Source: Neckera pumila (Eukaryota; Streptophyta; Bryopsida; Hypnales; Neckeraceae). From it: a DNA stretch of 64,000 nt. The first letter of the stretch is position 1. Each line of letters opens with the position of its first letter. Shown here piece by piece: positions 10,226-21,101 of the stretch. Location of the stretch: positions 9,686,520 through 9,750,519 of the forward strand of contig OZ018409.1 of assembly GCA_963969595.1 (NCBI GenBank), in the 5' to 3' direction. Both the position numbers and the translations under genes were made by a program. The notes beneath the pieces were generated by a model. The model had not been told where the DNA came from. It did not search any database and was given only the letters and a program-made list of their open reading frames with translations.

Positions 10226-13200
10226 ATGCTAAGGCACGTGCCTGTGGGGTTTCACAAGGTGCCTAAGCTCAGTCTCGCGTCGTGTGACCTTCTGGAATAC
10301 CGAAATTCAGTACGCTTTAGTAAGCTGATTTTTAGGCCCGGAAGGTCTGCTATTTCAAAGACTTGTGATCGTGATCAGTCGCTAATTGTCGCCAAGGCGG
10401 CTCCTCCTGCTTCGATTCAAATGGAAAACTTCTCAGACACGCAGCCCTCATCTGTAAGCTCAAACTCAGGCTTTGGTTTCGAATACTGATATGTCTGATT
10501 AGTTCCGGAACTTTGAACACTGTATGTGAAGGAATCAATCCTTATTACATCCGTCATCTTGATTCCCAAACCCTAGTCCTCACGTGATTTGTTTGTTGCA
10601 ATGCCTTTTTAGCGAACACTAGGAGAAGTGGTGGTGGTTGGAGCGGGCCCAGCAGGATGTTTGCTGACTCACTATCTTCTCCGTCGAGGCTTCTCCGTGC
10701 ATCTGTTCGAAAAACGTCCTGGCACTCCTCCCCTTCAGCCTGGTACACTATATGACATTTCCCTTTGTACAGAATGCGAATCAATTTGCATTGCTTGTGA
10801 GTTCTTTGTTCCACACTCGGGCAATCTGTCCATAGGCTTTGACAGGGTATGTCCGTGTTTTTTAAGCAAAGTGAAGGAATTGTGCTACCGAGGGAAATTA
10901 GGGAATCCAATGTATATCCAGTGTGATGTAGACTTCAGGTTGTGTTGCTTGATGTCATATTGTCATTAGTTGAGTTTCTGTGTCTTGTATGGCACGCTGT
11001 GATGGAAACTTACAAGTTGATTTTGAAGCACTGGCAGGGAGGGATGGAAGCGGGCAACAAGTTTACGTCCGGGGGGATTCACGATCGTACACCATCTTGC
11101 TTACGTCAAGAGCTGTGAAGGCCTTCGAAGGTGTAGGATTGAAGGTGCCTCCTGGTCTTCTCAATCAGCTTTTGGGCAACTGCACGCACCAGCCAAATGG
11201 AAAAAAGGTACGTGCTTCTAATAACCAATCGCTAACATAAACCTGTTTGCAATGTCTCTACTCTTGGTAATATCAGCTGGTTGTGTGTCGTATGCACTAA
11301 TTCTTCAGCTCGTGGCGAGCTAATTATGCTGATTAGGACTTTAATCTTGGCCGTACTGTACTTTAATTCTGTTTCGAGTAAGTTGTCAGTAGTAACTTGT
11401 GCTGTCAACATGTCTTTCTTACATGGTGACGAATGCTTACAAGTTTGTCTAATATATGTGATTCTGTTTCGGAATTGACGTTGGATGCAGAGGAAATTCA
11501 ACTATTCTAACGAGCCCGGACTGTTGAGCTTTGGTGTTAGTCGTAGTGCGCTGGTTGCATGGTTGCAACAATCTCTCCATGACAGGTAGAACCGATCCTA
11601 GTATCTACTACATTACTCTGGCTTGAATCTTTAGCCCATAAATTGGTCTCTTCTTGTTCCGAACTATTTTCATGTATTTTGGAGCAATCGAGACCAAATG
11701 TGGAGCATCATAGCGTCTTACTTTCCTGTTTCTGCCACTCCAGGCTTCCAAACTTGACGACCTATTTTGAGTACGAACTTAAGTCAGTCGACGCAACTAC
11801 AAATACAGCCTCCTTCAGGCTTAGCTCAAAGGATTTCTTTTCTCCTAAGCCGGAGTCGGTGGAAGTCAAATATGACTTCTTGGTGGGTGCGGACGGCGTC
11901 AATAGTACAGTTCGAGCAGAGATGATGCAATTAGACAATTTTGGAGCACCTTCCCCCCAAAAGTATGTAAGATGTAAGAGACATGAGGCGATCTTCAGTT
12001 TTGCAATCAATCGTTCGTTTGGGATTTGTCACTTTTGGACGTTCATGAGCATACAAGTAAACCTTAACACATTAATGTGTCCTTCAGGAATTTAAAGCCT
12101 CTGACGTTGGACTTCCAAGGCAGCGGTGATTCATACAAGTCTTTCTATGTGAGACCTGAGATAGTAAAGAAGTCTCCCCTTTATGAAGATCGCGACCGAG
12201 TTCAGGTATTGTGTCGCATGAGCTTTGTTGTTCCTCGTACCGGTATGTTTTTTATTTTATAACAAATGGAATGTCGATCTTTGCTTTGTCTATGTGAATG
12301 TTGGAACGGTCAATGTACAGATAGGTATGTCTGCACATTTTTCGTGGTTATTGATTAATGTACTAACGGCCAATGCCACCCGCGAGAGTACTAATACCAA
12401 CTATAACATGAGTTGTGGGTGCAGGCATGGCCTGCGGTCAATGTTCTCGTGACAGGAATGGCTGACGGCAGTTTATGGGGTGGCACCATTAATAAGCAGC
12501 TCATGGATGCATCCTCTGCACACGAGGTCGAAATTCTGTTGAGGTCAGTGTGTCTCTAACGCTATTGTATAAGAGTCCTGGCCAAATATCCTCCCATCTT
12601 CAAGATTTTAATCATTGTATGTTCGTATTTATGTTGGGTCATAGAAATTTACTAAATTGATATCAGTGCCCCAAATTAAGGTCTTCAGAAGGAGTGTATG
12701 CTTGGACCCTTGTGTGTCTCTAACCCTCGAGTGAAGATCTTCTTTGCCGTTGGAGCAAATGACTGTTTGTGAATATTGGCTTTTATATTTGTCTCACACG
12801 GACCATTAGCAAAATTCAGTTTAATTGACAGTGGTAATGGGTGATGAAACAGGGGAAACGCACCAGAATTGTTGGAGCTTCTTCTGGAAGAAAACCCCAG
12901 TTTTTATGAAGACTTTCTGAAGCAGCCAGCAATATCATTTGGTGGGGCCGTCATCCTTTCTCGTTTTCACCATGGGAACACTCTTGTAATCGGTGATGCT
13001 GCACATGCCATGGTGAGTACCAAATTCTATTTTGCATCTTGTCTTATACGATACCGGTGAAAAATGCATATGTATTAGCCCTGTCTAGAACCGAGAGTGA
13101 CGTGTATTCTGTCAGCTGACTCTGTTTTCATCAGTTTCCGTCATATGGCACGGGATGCAACGCGGCTCTTGAGGATTGTCTACTTTTGGACCAAATCCTT

Positions 13201-13903
13201 GGAGAATTTATTAACGGTACACCTTGGACGCTTTAACCTCGTTAGATTGATATAATGGATGTTCCCATAGGTTTCAGTGTTTCTCGTGCTGGCTTGACAT
13301 TTGCATTTCCTTCAGTCACATAAATCACAGGTTCAACGAATTCCCAAGTCAGGGTTCTCATGCTTGTGATGCATTTATTCTTCTAAGAATGCTCTGTTGT
13401 ACAGGGAACGGAGGCATCAATTATGAAAAAGTTGGAATAGAGTTTTCAAAACGACGGTTGGAAGATGCTCATGCGATTGTTAGAATGAACACGACCCGAG
13501 AACTTTTTCCGATTGGTTTTTTTCCCAAATTACAAGTGATGCTGCTCACCTCCCTCCGCAAATTGGCTCCCAAGATTTTCGGACCGTAAGTGAACCTTTC
13601 TTGTGCAACGTAATACGTGTTCACTGTTTGCTGTACTTTAGTGCGTGTTCTGGTTTTCATAGACCATATTACAATTGTCTTTCTGATTTGTCTATTGAGT
13701 AAGTTGGGATCTATTTGTTTGGTTACAGAGATTGTTACCAGCAACTGTGGTCGGACGTACCATTTCGGCAAATTGAACGACAGAAGCGCACCGAGAACAC
13801 ATTGTTTTACGGCATTCTGCTGGCAATGGCGCTTTTGGTGGTCGCAGCTCTATTGTTTGCATTCAGAATTCAGCCGAAATTTAAGTTGAATCCAGGCTCA
13901 TAA
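10226..13903 (+). CDS. Kynurenine 3-monooxygenase-like FAD monooxygenase (11 exons, 563 aa)
   Basis: Exons by GT-AG reading: 10226-10453, 10613-10742, 11017-11207, 11491-11585, 11744-11966, 12098-12205, 12425-12543, 12853-13012, 13135-13216, 13405-13585, 13729-13903. They total 1692 nt with phase kept at every junction. The protein has a basic, Ser/Arg-rich leader of about 80 residues (possible organelle transit peptide), the FAD-binding VVVVGAGPAG at about residues 82-91, FLVGADGVNSTVR near 261-271, and the second flavin motif VIGDAAHAM at 410-418, continuing FPSYGTGCNAALEDC. A single hydrophobic helix (about 531-551, LFYGILLAMALLVV...) precedes a short basic tail. This is the class A flavoprotein layout. 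The C-terminal anchor resembles kynurenine 3-monooxygenase, an outer-mitochondrial-membrane enzyme that hydroxylates kynurenine using NADPH and oxygen. The substrate is not proven; another aromatic hydroxylase is possible. The start is the first ATG in frame with exon 2, and the exon 6 acceptor was chosen to keep phase. Confidence 0.85.
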
Positions 13904-13982
13904 TTTTATTTCCCCTTTTGTAACTCTGTTATCTGTGGAGGACAAAAAGTTTCCAAGGAATGACTTTTGGGGTTCCTGGGGA

Positions 13983-13988
13983 AATAAA
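13983..13988 (+). promoter_or_regulatory. Probable polyadenylation signal of the monooxygenase gene
   Basis: An AATAAA hexamer lies 80 bp after the stop codon, in a T-rich 3' flank. Confidence 0.5.
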
Positions 13989-13999
13989 GTATGTGTCTG

Positions 14000-14966
14000 T
14001 TCCATCCAATATCTGGATCATTCTTAGTATTTAGGTCATGGATCTTGTCCTTTCAGGGTTGAGCCTTGAACCTTACAATTAGCTCAATTATGTTCATATG
14101 ATTGTTTATGCACTGAATGATATATATTGTGTAGAAAAGAAACACATGTTATTTATTGCGACAATAGTCTTTGCCTTGTTTATTGTTTGGTGACTTAACT
14201 TCCGGTACAAGTTCATGCAGATGGAGGTTGAATTTCATATCCTCTATTTTTCATTAAATTTTGAAGTTGAGAAAAACATGTGGGCACTAAGCAGTATTTC
14301 CTACTTTGATCACATGGATCTCAAGATTGATTTATAGTTTTTATTTTTTGTAATGTGAAGGTGAGATTGTGTTTTTGTATTTATAGTTGTCATTTTTATC
14401 ATTCTTTTGTTTCCAAAAATCTTGATCCAAATGCAACCATTCTCAAGTGTTTTTGAATGGCATTTTTGGCATATTTTCCTATCCAAAATCTTTGATTCCA
14501 ATGTGACCATTTTAGTGCTTTGTGGATTCACAATGCAAAATATTATTAGGACTAAGACAATTACATTTGACATCATCCCTCCTTGAATGGACCCCTTTAT
14601 TTTGGAATGGAAAAGAAATAAGTAAATATCCAAAATTCTACAATTCTTCAATGTTGTAGAATTGGTGGCCATTTGCAGTAGTGAATAGGTACAATTGCAC
14701 CAATGTGGAGGAAGTGGCTTTGTAAGGAAATGTATTTAGTAAAGTTCATGTGGATCATACGACTTCCTTGAACAATGTTTGATACTAAGGTTATCTTTTC
14801 TTAGGGTCTATAAGATAGATTTTGGATTGACCTAAATTCTATTAGTAATAGCATCTTACGGCCCTCTCTTTTAAAATTTTATAATTAATTTATTATAGCT
14901 CTAAAGTTTGCCTAATCACTTTTTAGTTTCTTTATAAGCATTTTTTAATGTGAAAAAAATTGTTCC
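14000..14966. other. AT-rich intergenic DNA
   Basis: I see no gene or clear repeat boundary between the 3' end of the monooxygenase gene and the TTAA element that begins at 14971. Confidence 0.3.
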
Positions 14967-14970
14967 TTAA

Positions 14971-15895
14971 CCCCAAAAGGACCGGTTGTCCCCTTGGGGG
15001 ACAATTTGGGTTCGGGCAGGTTCCTACGATCTCAATTTTCAGTAATATTTTTTGGGATTTTTTGAGGTTGTGTATTTTTGCGAGATCTTTGCGAATATAT
15101 AATTTTTATTTTAATTGATGCCCTGGAGCAAAAGTTATGGCACAATAAGTAAAATTGAAATTTTGCGGGCAGCAGAAAAAAAATCACAAAAAGTCAAAAT
15201 AATTTTTTTTCAAATTTTTTCCTCAAAGATTATATTTTTGTCTACATGTGAAGCTTTGTTTCATTCAATTTAGACTAATAATGAGAAAGTTATGGACAAT
15301 CTTAGTTTTCCGGGCAATCTAAGCATCTTCTTGAAAAAATAAGTTGTAGAATTCATTTTTGAATGCAATTTTGAGAATTTTTCAAATTTTTTTGTTAGAC
15401 AGGGTTAGATTTTCTTGCTAGAACAATCTCACCATTGGGATTATTGTGATTCAATTCTATCTAAAAGCTATTAACAATTTAGTTTTTTCTTCAATCTTGT
15501 ATCCACCTCTACTTAACAATTTTTTAATGAGTGAAAATTAAGTGCTTTTTTTCCTAAATTTTTTTGGTAGATTCTCAACTCAACTACTTAACATAAATAA
15601 GTAGAAAATCGAAATCAGTAGTGCAAAAAATTTGAACTAAAAAGAGTCAAAGCCAAAACATCTAGTCAAGCAAGGTGGAAAAAAACTTGTTTTCTTCACT
15701 TTAAATGCATATATCTTGCAATCTACGTGGTCAAAGTTTTTGAAATTTCTTCCACATATTCATATACTAGTCAAGTATAAGATCTTACGATTGGATATGC
15801 AAAAAAGAACAATTTTTTAAACTCTTTTCTCTTTGCAATAGAAATGACAGTTTTGAATGGTTTTTGGTAGGAAAATCACCTCGGTCCTTTAGGGG
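14971..15895. mobile_element. TTAA-flanked non-autonomous element, copy A (925 bp)
   Basis: Starts CCCCAAAAGGACC and ends GGTCCTTTAGGGG, between direct TTAA tetranucleotides at 14967-14970 and 15896-15899. It aligns through its length with copy B at 17394-18315; both have AGAAATGACAGTTTTG near the right end and a similar block near CTTATATCTT. No transposase frame. TTAA duplication with C-rich short termini is the signature of piggyBac-type (or Kolobok-type) transposition. Confidence 0.75.
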
Positions 15896-15899
15896 TTAA

Positions 15900-16758
15900 T
15901 TTCTATTATTTAGTCCATAACCTATAGAGCTTAGTAGGGCAATTTTAGTTGTAGTTGCTTTAGTACTTTATTTTTTGTTATAGCTAGTTTATATGATTTT
16001 TTTTTTTTTTTTAAATTACATTTACAATTGCTTGTGATCAAGAAAATCTATACTTGCAATGTTTCTCTTTCATGGATTCATGACCTATCACTATAGGTCG
16101 CTACTTTTGTGATCCTTAGACTTCAAAAAAACCAGGAATTTGGAAAAATGAAACCATACTAAGAATTTTACTAAGTTGTAATAGTTAATAATAAAAATAT
16201 ACAACAATTCAAACTAACTTATTGAGTATGTTTTTGGAAAGTAGTGAATGTATTTATATACCATGAGTCAAGGGGTAGGTTTTGCAATATATATTATTCT
16301 ATAACAAATATATAATTTCTTTTGGAAAATAAGTTTATAAATGCTTAAAATAGAATTATTCTTCAAAATTAATTTTTTTCCTTTATTATTAAAAAATAGT
16401 TTCTTAGAAAAGTGGCATCTATATTTAGAATTGTTTTTTGTCAATCATGTCCTACCAGGTGTGTTAGCATACTGCAAATAATACATACTTTGCAAAACAA
16501 AATTCTCTCCAAAATGACTTCTACTCTTAGTATTAAAAATGCACAAAATTTTACAAAATTCTGCAACATTGTGTTAGACTAGTATTTCACATAAAAACTA
16601 CATGAAGAAATTACTTGAGATTATAAAAATTGATTTAGGATCTTTTATATTCTGTCAGAACATTTGTAAGCAAGTTTTTGTGACATAACAAATGTGAAAG
16701 TTAGAGTACAAGGTGAGTTTAATTTTGAAATGAGTTAATTTCCATTCTCAAGTAAGAG
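15900..16758. other. AT-rich intergenic DNA between mobile elements
   Basis: No coding sequence or defined repeat end recognised. Confidence 0.3.
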
Positions 16759-16760
16759 TA

Positions 16761-18552
16761 CTGTACAATGGGGGGACAAAAGTATTGTTGCCTTTTTTTG
16801 TTCCCATGCAAAAGCCCCCATTTTTAAACACTATTTTTTATAATTTTTAAATAATTCTTGGATCATTGCATTTCTACTTAGTTCCAACCATGCATACCAA
16901 ATTTCAACTTATAAAAAGCAAAACTCCATTTTTGGTGAATTTTTGAAGTCAATTTTCATGGTTTTACATAATATTTTATTGTAAACACTTCATCATGAAC
17001 TTTTTAAATTTGATTGCAGGAATATGTAGAGAATGTCCATATGCACTTCTTACCTCCAACGAGCATCTCCAAAAAAAATTCACAGCTCCCTCTATAAAAA
17101 ATTCAATGTTGGGGTGACAATGTCCAAATTTTGAAAATAGATATCTTTTTGTTGTGATTAGATTTTGGCAAGGCAATTGTACCATCATGCTCAAATGTAC
17201 AAAATTTGTTACAATGTGATGGTTAAATAACAAAAGCTAAATACAATAAAAAGATATCTATTTTCCAAATTAGGACGTTGTCACCCCAACATTGAGTTTT
17301 TTATAAAGGGAGCTGTGAATTATTTTTGGAGATGCTTGTTGAAGGAAAGATGTGCGTATGGATTTCTCTACATATCTCTACAATCAAATTTAACCCCTAA
17401 AGGACCAACATGCGTTTTTTGGCCGTATAGAAATTTTCGGCAGGTACGTGTGACTAGAGATATCCATATTTGAGGCTGAAATTTTAATAGAAGGTGGGGG
17501 CAAGGAATATCTTCATGTGTACCAAGTTTTATGACATTTCAAAATACGAGTCAAAAGTTGTGACCTGATATGTTACTTTTTTCCGTAACTAGGCAGTTTG
17601 GGCAAATAAAAAAAAATCATTTTTTCTGGAATTTTTTTTTTGAAATTGGTTCTCTACATTTATATATACTTAAAAAGCTTTGAGTCCTTCCATTTCAATC
17701 AATGAGTCAAAAGTTATGAGGGTTTTTGAATTGCGGGCAGTTATGGATTCTCTACTCTAAAAAAAACTTTAAAGTCATTTATTTAACTCAATTTTCAATA
17801 TTTTTGGAAAAAAATAAAATCCTAGGATGTAGATTGATTATCACTAAATTACAACTATTGGGATTGGCATTTTAAATTCCATGATTAAATTTTTAACAAT
17901 TTAGTATTTTGAATCATTTTCTACTTCTTTCTACTTACTATTTTTTTCCTATATGTTGTACAGTTCTAAATGATGTGAAATTTTTCAAACATATAGACAA
18001 CTTGTTTAGGAAACTGAATTCAAAGAAGCACCACCTTTATCGGCATTTTTTCATTGAAAAGTGAGCTTGCAAAGTGCAGCTGCCCGGTTTTTCGCAGGAT
18101 TGAAAAAATGGTTTTCAAGGCTTTGAATGCTTATATCTTATGATCCACACGGTGGAATTTTCTGAAATTTTTACCACATGTTTTCAAAATATCATACTAC
18201 AAGATCCTATGGTTACATGTGTCAAAAACTGTTTTTACCAAAAATTTGGTAGTTGTATTAGAAATGACAGTTTTGGAGCGTTTTTGGTGATTATATGGTC
18301 ATGAAACTTTAGGGGTTAAAGAATTCATCATGAAATATTTTCAATAAAATATTATGTAAAATCATGAAAATTGACTTTAAAAATTCACCAAAAATTGGGT
18401 TCAGCTTTTTTAAAGTTTAAATTTGGTATGCATGATCAGGACTAAGTAGGAATGCAATGATCCAAGAATTCAATAAAAATTATAAAAAATAGTGTTTGAA
18501 TATGGGAGTGTTTGCAAGGGGGCAACAATACTTTTGTTCCCCCAATGTACAG
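16761..18552. mobile_element. Long-hairpin MITE with TA duplication, hosting a TTAA element
   Basis: Terminal inverted repeats begin CTGTACAATGGGGG and end CCCCCAATGTACAG, between TA dinucleotides (16759-16760 and 18553-18554). The two arms pair over about 400 bp each, around a short spacer near 17130-17270. Without the inserted TTAA element it is about 866 bp, close to the 875 bp of its relative at 19090-19963. TA duplication and a long perfect-hairpin design suggest a Tc1/mariner-class non-autonomous element. Confidence 0.75.
17394..18315. mobile_element. TTAA-flanked non-autonomous element, copy B (922 bp)
   Basis: Starts CCCCTAAAGGACC and ends CTTTAGGGG, flanked by TTAA at 17390-17393 and 18316-18319. 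It sits in the right arm of the hairpin MITE. The opposite arm (about 16993-17013) carries the unfilled target with a single TTAA. The precise TTAA target duplication is therefore visible without any outside reference. Confidence 0.85.
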
Positions 18553-19010
18553 TACAATATAGTGACCAATCCAAAAGATACGTGATTTTTTGCCCTCGAT
18601 TTTGAAAAACAATATCTCTTTCATTGTAAATTAGATTTTTCCAAAGGAATAGTGACATCACGTTCAAATGTTTGAAATTAGTTGTAACTAGAGGAAAAAA
18701 TGCAAAAATCTAATTACAATAAAGATTTTCTTTTTTATTAAAACTGAGAACAAAATCATGCAGAAATGAAAAATTCTCTATAGAAAATTGTGCACTTTTT
18801 TTTATAGATGCTTGTTGAAGGAAAGATGTGCATATGGAGGTTTCCTACATATCTCTGCAATCAAATATAAAAAATTTCATCAACAATGTTTTTCAATGAA
18901 TTTTCATGTAAAATCACGAAAATTAAATTAAAAAATTCACCAAAAATGGAGTTTTGGTTTTCTGAAACTGAAATTTGGTATGGTTGATTGGGATTGCATA
19001 ATATATCAAT
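18553..19010. mobile_element. Partial third hairpin MITE copy
   Basis: This segment repeats inner parts of the 16761 and 19090 hairpins, for example GATGCTTGTTGAAGGAAAGA, TTCACCAAAAATGGAGTTTT and the tail AAATTTGGTATG. It lacks a clear left terminus, so I read it as a truncated relative between two complete copies. Confidence 0.55.
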
Positions 19011-19089
19011 GTTGATTATGCAAAACAAAAAATGTTGATTCTATTTTACATTGTGCAAAAAAAATATTATCCAAACTACCATCACTATA

Positions 19090-19963
19090 CAGTACCCTAC
19101 CAAAAGTTATTAAATTGCCTTTTTGTTCCTATACAAACACCTCCATTCTCAAACACAATCTTTTAGAATTTTGATGCAATTCTTTCATCATTGCATTCCT
19201 ATGTAGTCCCTATCACGCATACCAAATTTCAGCTTCAAAAAAGCAAAACTCTTTTCTTGGTGATTTTTTCATTTTATTTTCATAGTTTTATTTGGTCATT
19301 TATTAAAAACAATTGGTAATGAATTATTTGAATTTGATTGTGAAAATATATAGAGAACATCCATACCCACATCTTTCTTTCAGCAAGCATCTCCAAAACG
19401 TTTCACAATTCATTCTATGAAGATTTCAACGTTTGGGTGACAATGTCCTAATTTTGAAAATTGATATCTTTTCATTGTAATTAGATTTTGGCAAGGCAAC
19501 TGTATCATCATGCTCAAATGTACAAAATTAGTTGTAGTGTGCACGTACATGCTCAAATAGCAAAATCTAGTTAAAATATAAAGATATCTAATTCACAAAG
19601 TTTGATCATGTGACACCTTACATTGAACTCTTCCTAGAAGGAATTGTGAAACATTTTTGGAGATGCATTTTAAAAGAAATATGTTTATAAGGATGTTCCC
19701 TACATATCTCCCCAATCAAATTAAAAAATTCATTACCAATATTTTTTTAATAAATAATCATGTCAAGCGATGAAAATAAAATGAAAAATTCACCAAAAAT
19801 GGAGTTTTGCTTTTTTGAAGCTAAAATTTGGTATGCATGACTGGGACTACATAGGAATGCAATGATGAAAGAATTGCATCAAAATTGAGAAAAATTACAT
19901 TTGAAAATGGAGGTGTTTGTATGGGAACAAAAAGACAGTGCAAGAACTTTTGGTAGGGCACTG
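19090..19963. mobile_element. Long-hairpin MITE with TA duplication, second complete copy
   Basis: Ends are CAGTACCCTACCAAAAG and CTTTTGGTAGGGCACTG, flanked by TA on both sides. The arms pair over most of its 875 bp. The interior matches the 16761 element (AGCATCTCCAAAA, GGTGACAATGTCC, GATTTTGGCAAGGCAA). It ends just upstream of the HMG-box gene promoter. Confidence 0.75.
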
Positions 19964-21101
19964 TATTGTGAAAAGGAAGTGACATTAGAGAGGGATGAGC
20001 GTCCAGCACTCTTCTTCGCACCCTTCTGCTTGGGAGTTGGGACTCCCTGACAAATTTGAAAATGCCCCCTCCCTGACAAAGACGTCTTGGGCGGAGCTCC
20101 CGGCCGTCAGGCGCCCGTTCCCGGATAACAAGCCGTCCGCAATTCAAATCCCCGGCCTTACAGCCGCCCTTTCCTGAACCTGCGCCACTGCTCTCAGCTT
20201 GTCTTTCAAATTCAAACAATCAATCTCCGCACTCTCCCTCTCTCTTGCTTCACGAGCTCTGCCCCTTCTCGATCTCCACCGCTGTGCTTCCCCACTTGAC
20301 GCACTCTCCAAGTAAGCTCTGGATCGATCCTTCTCGTAGCTTCTACCATTTTGTGCCTTTTAATTTCTCGTTTTCTTGTTCGAAATTGCGTTTTTGAAGT
20401 GAGGGTGTTGCATTTCTGGTGTAATTGAGAATTTAATTTGGACCGACATCTTGGTGGGTAGGAGTTACAAGTGTGTGAGTGAGTGAGTGTGCTCTTTGTG
20501 CGTTAGTTTTGGTTAAGTTTGAAGGTAAGTTGTGGTTGTGGTCGATGATGAGTTTTGAAAGAAAGCGGGGGCAGTGTTATTGGAAGCGTCTGTGTTATGC
20601 ATAGCTTCTGGTTTTGGGAGAGAAACTTTTATACTGTGTGCTGTGATTACGAAGGCCAGAAGCTGTAGGTTTGTGAATGGTTTTGTGCAGAGGGAGTGCG
20701 TGAGTTTTTTTTGCGTTTCGGTGCATTGTTTGAGTGTACTGATCGGCTGACATTTATTGAAGCTTTTGTAAAGACTTCTGTTAGCTGCGTGTGATTCCAG
20801 CTGGAGTGATCTTTGTGCGTTAGTTTCGGTTGAAGATAAGTTGTGGTCGGTGGTGAGGTTTGAGAGAATGAGTGGGAGTTTGTTTGGATGGTCTGTTGTG
20901 GCTGTTGGTGATCACATCGAGTTGTTTATGCGGGTGCGCCTTGAATGCGAGAGGGAGAAGCTGTAGGGTCGTTGTGGTTTTATGAGGGTGAGGGAAGTGA
21001 GAAATTTTTGTTTTTCGGTGCTTTGTCAGAGTGTACTGGTTGGCTGATTATTATTTTTTGGTTTGCAGAGAGGAATTCACGTCGTTCTCAAGAGTTCTGA
21101 A
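19964..21101 (+). promoter_or_regulatory. Promoter, 5' leader and leader intron of the HMG-box gene
   Basis: GC-rich DNA from about 19980 fits a promoter. A C/T-rich leader around 20220-20310 ends at a good donor (GTAAGCTC at 20312). A T/G-rich intron runs to the acceptor TTTGCAG at 21068, 33 bp before the ATG. The transcription start itself is not identifiable by eye. Confidence 0.5.
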
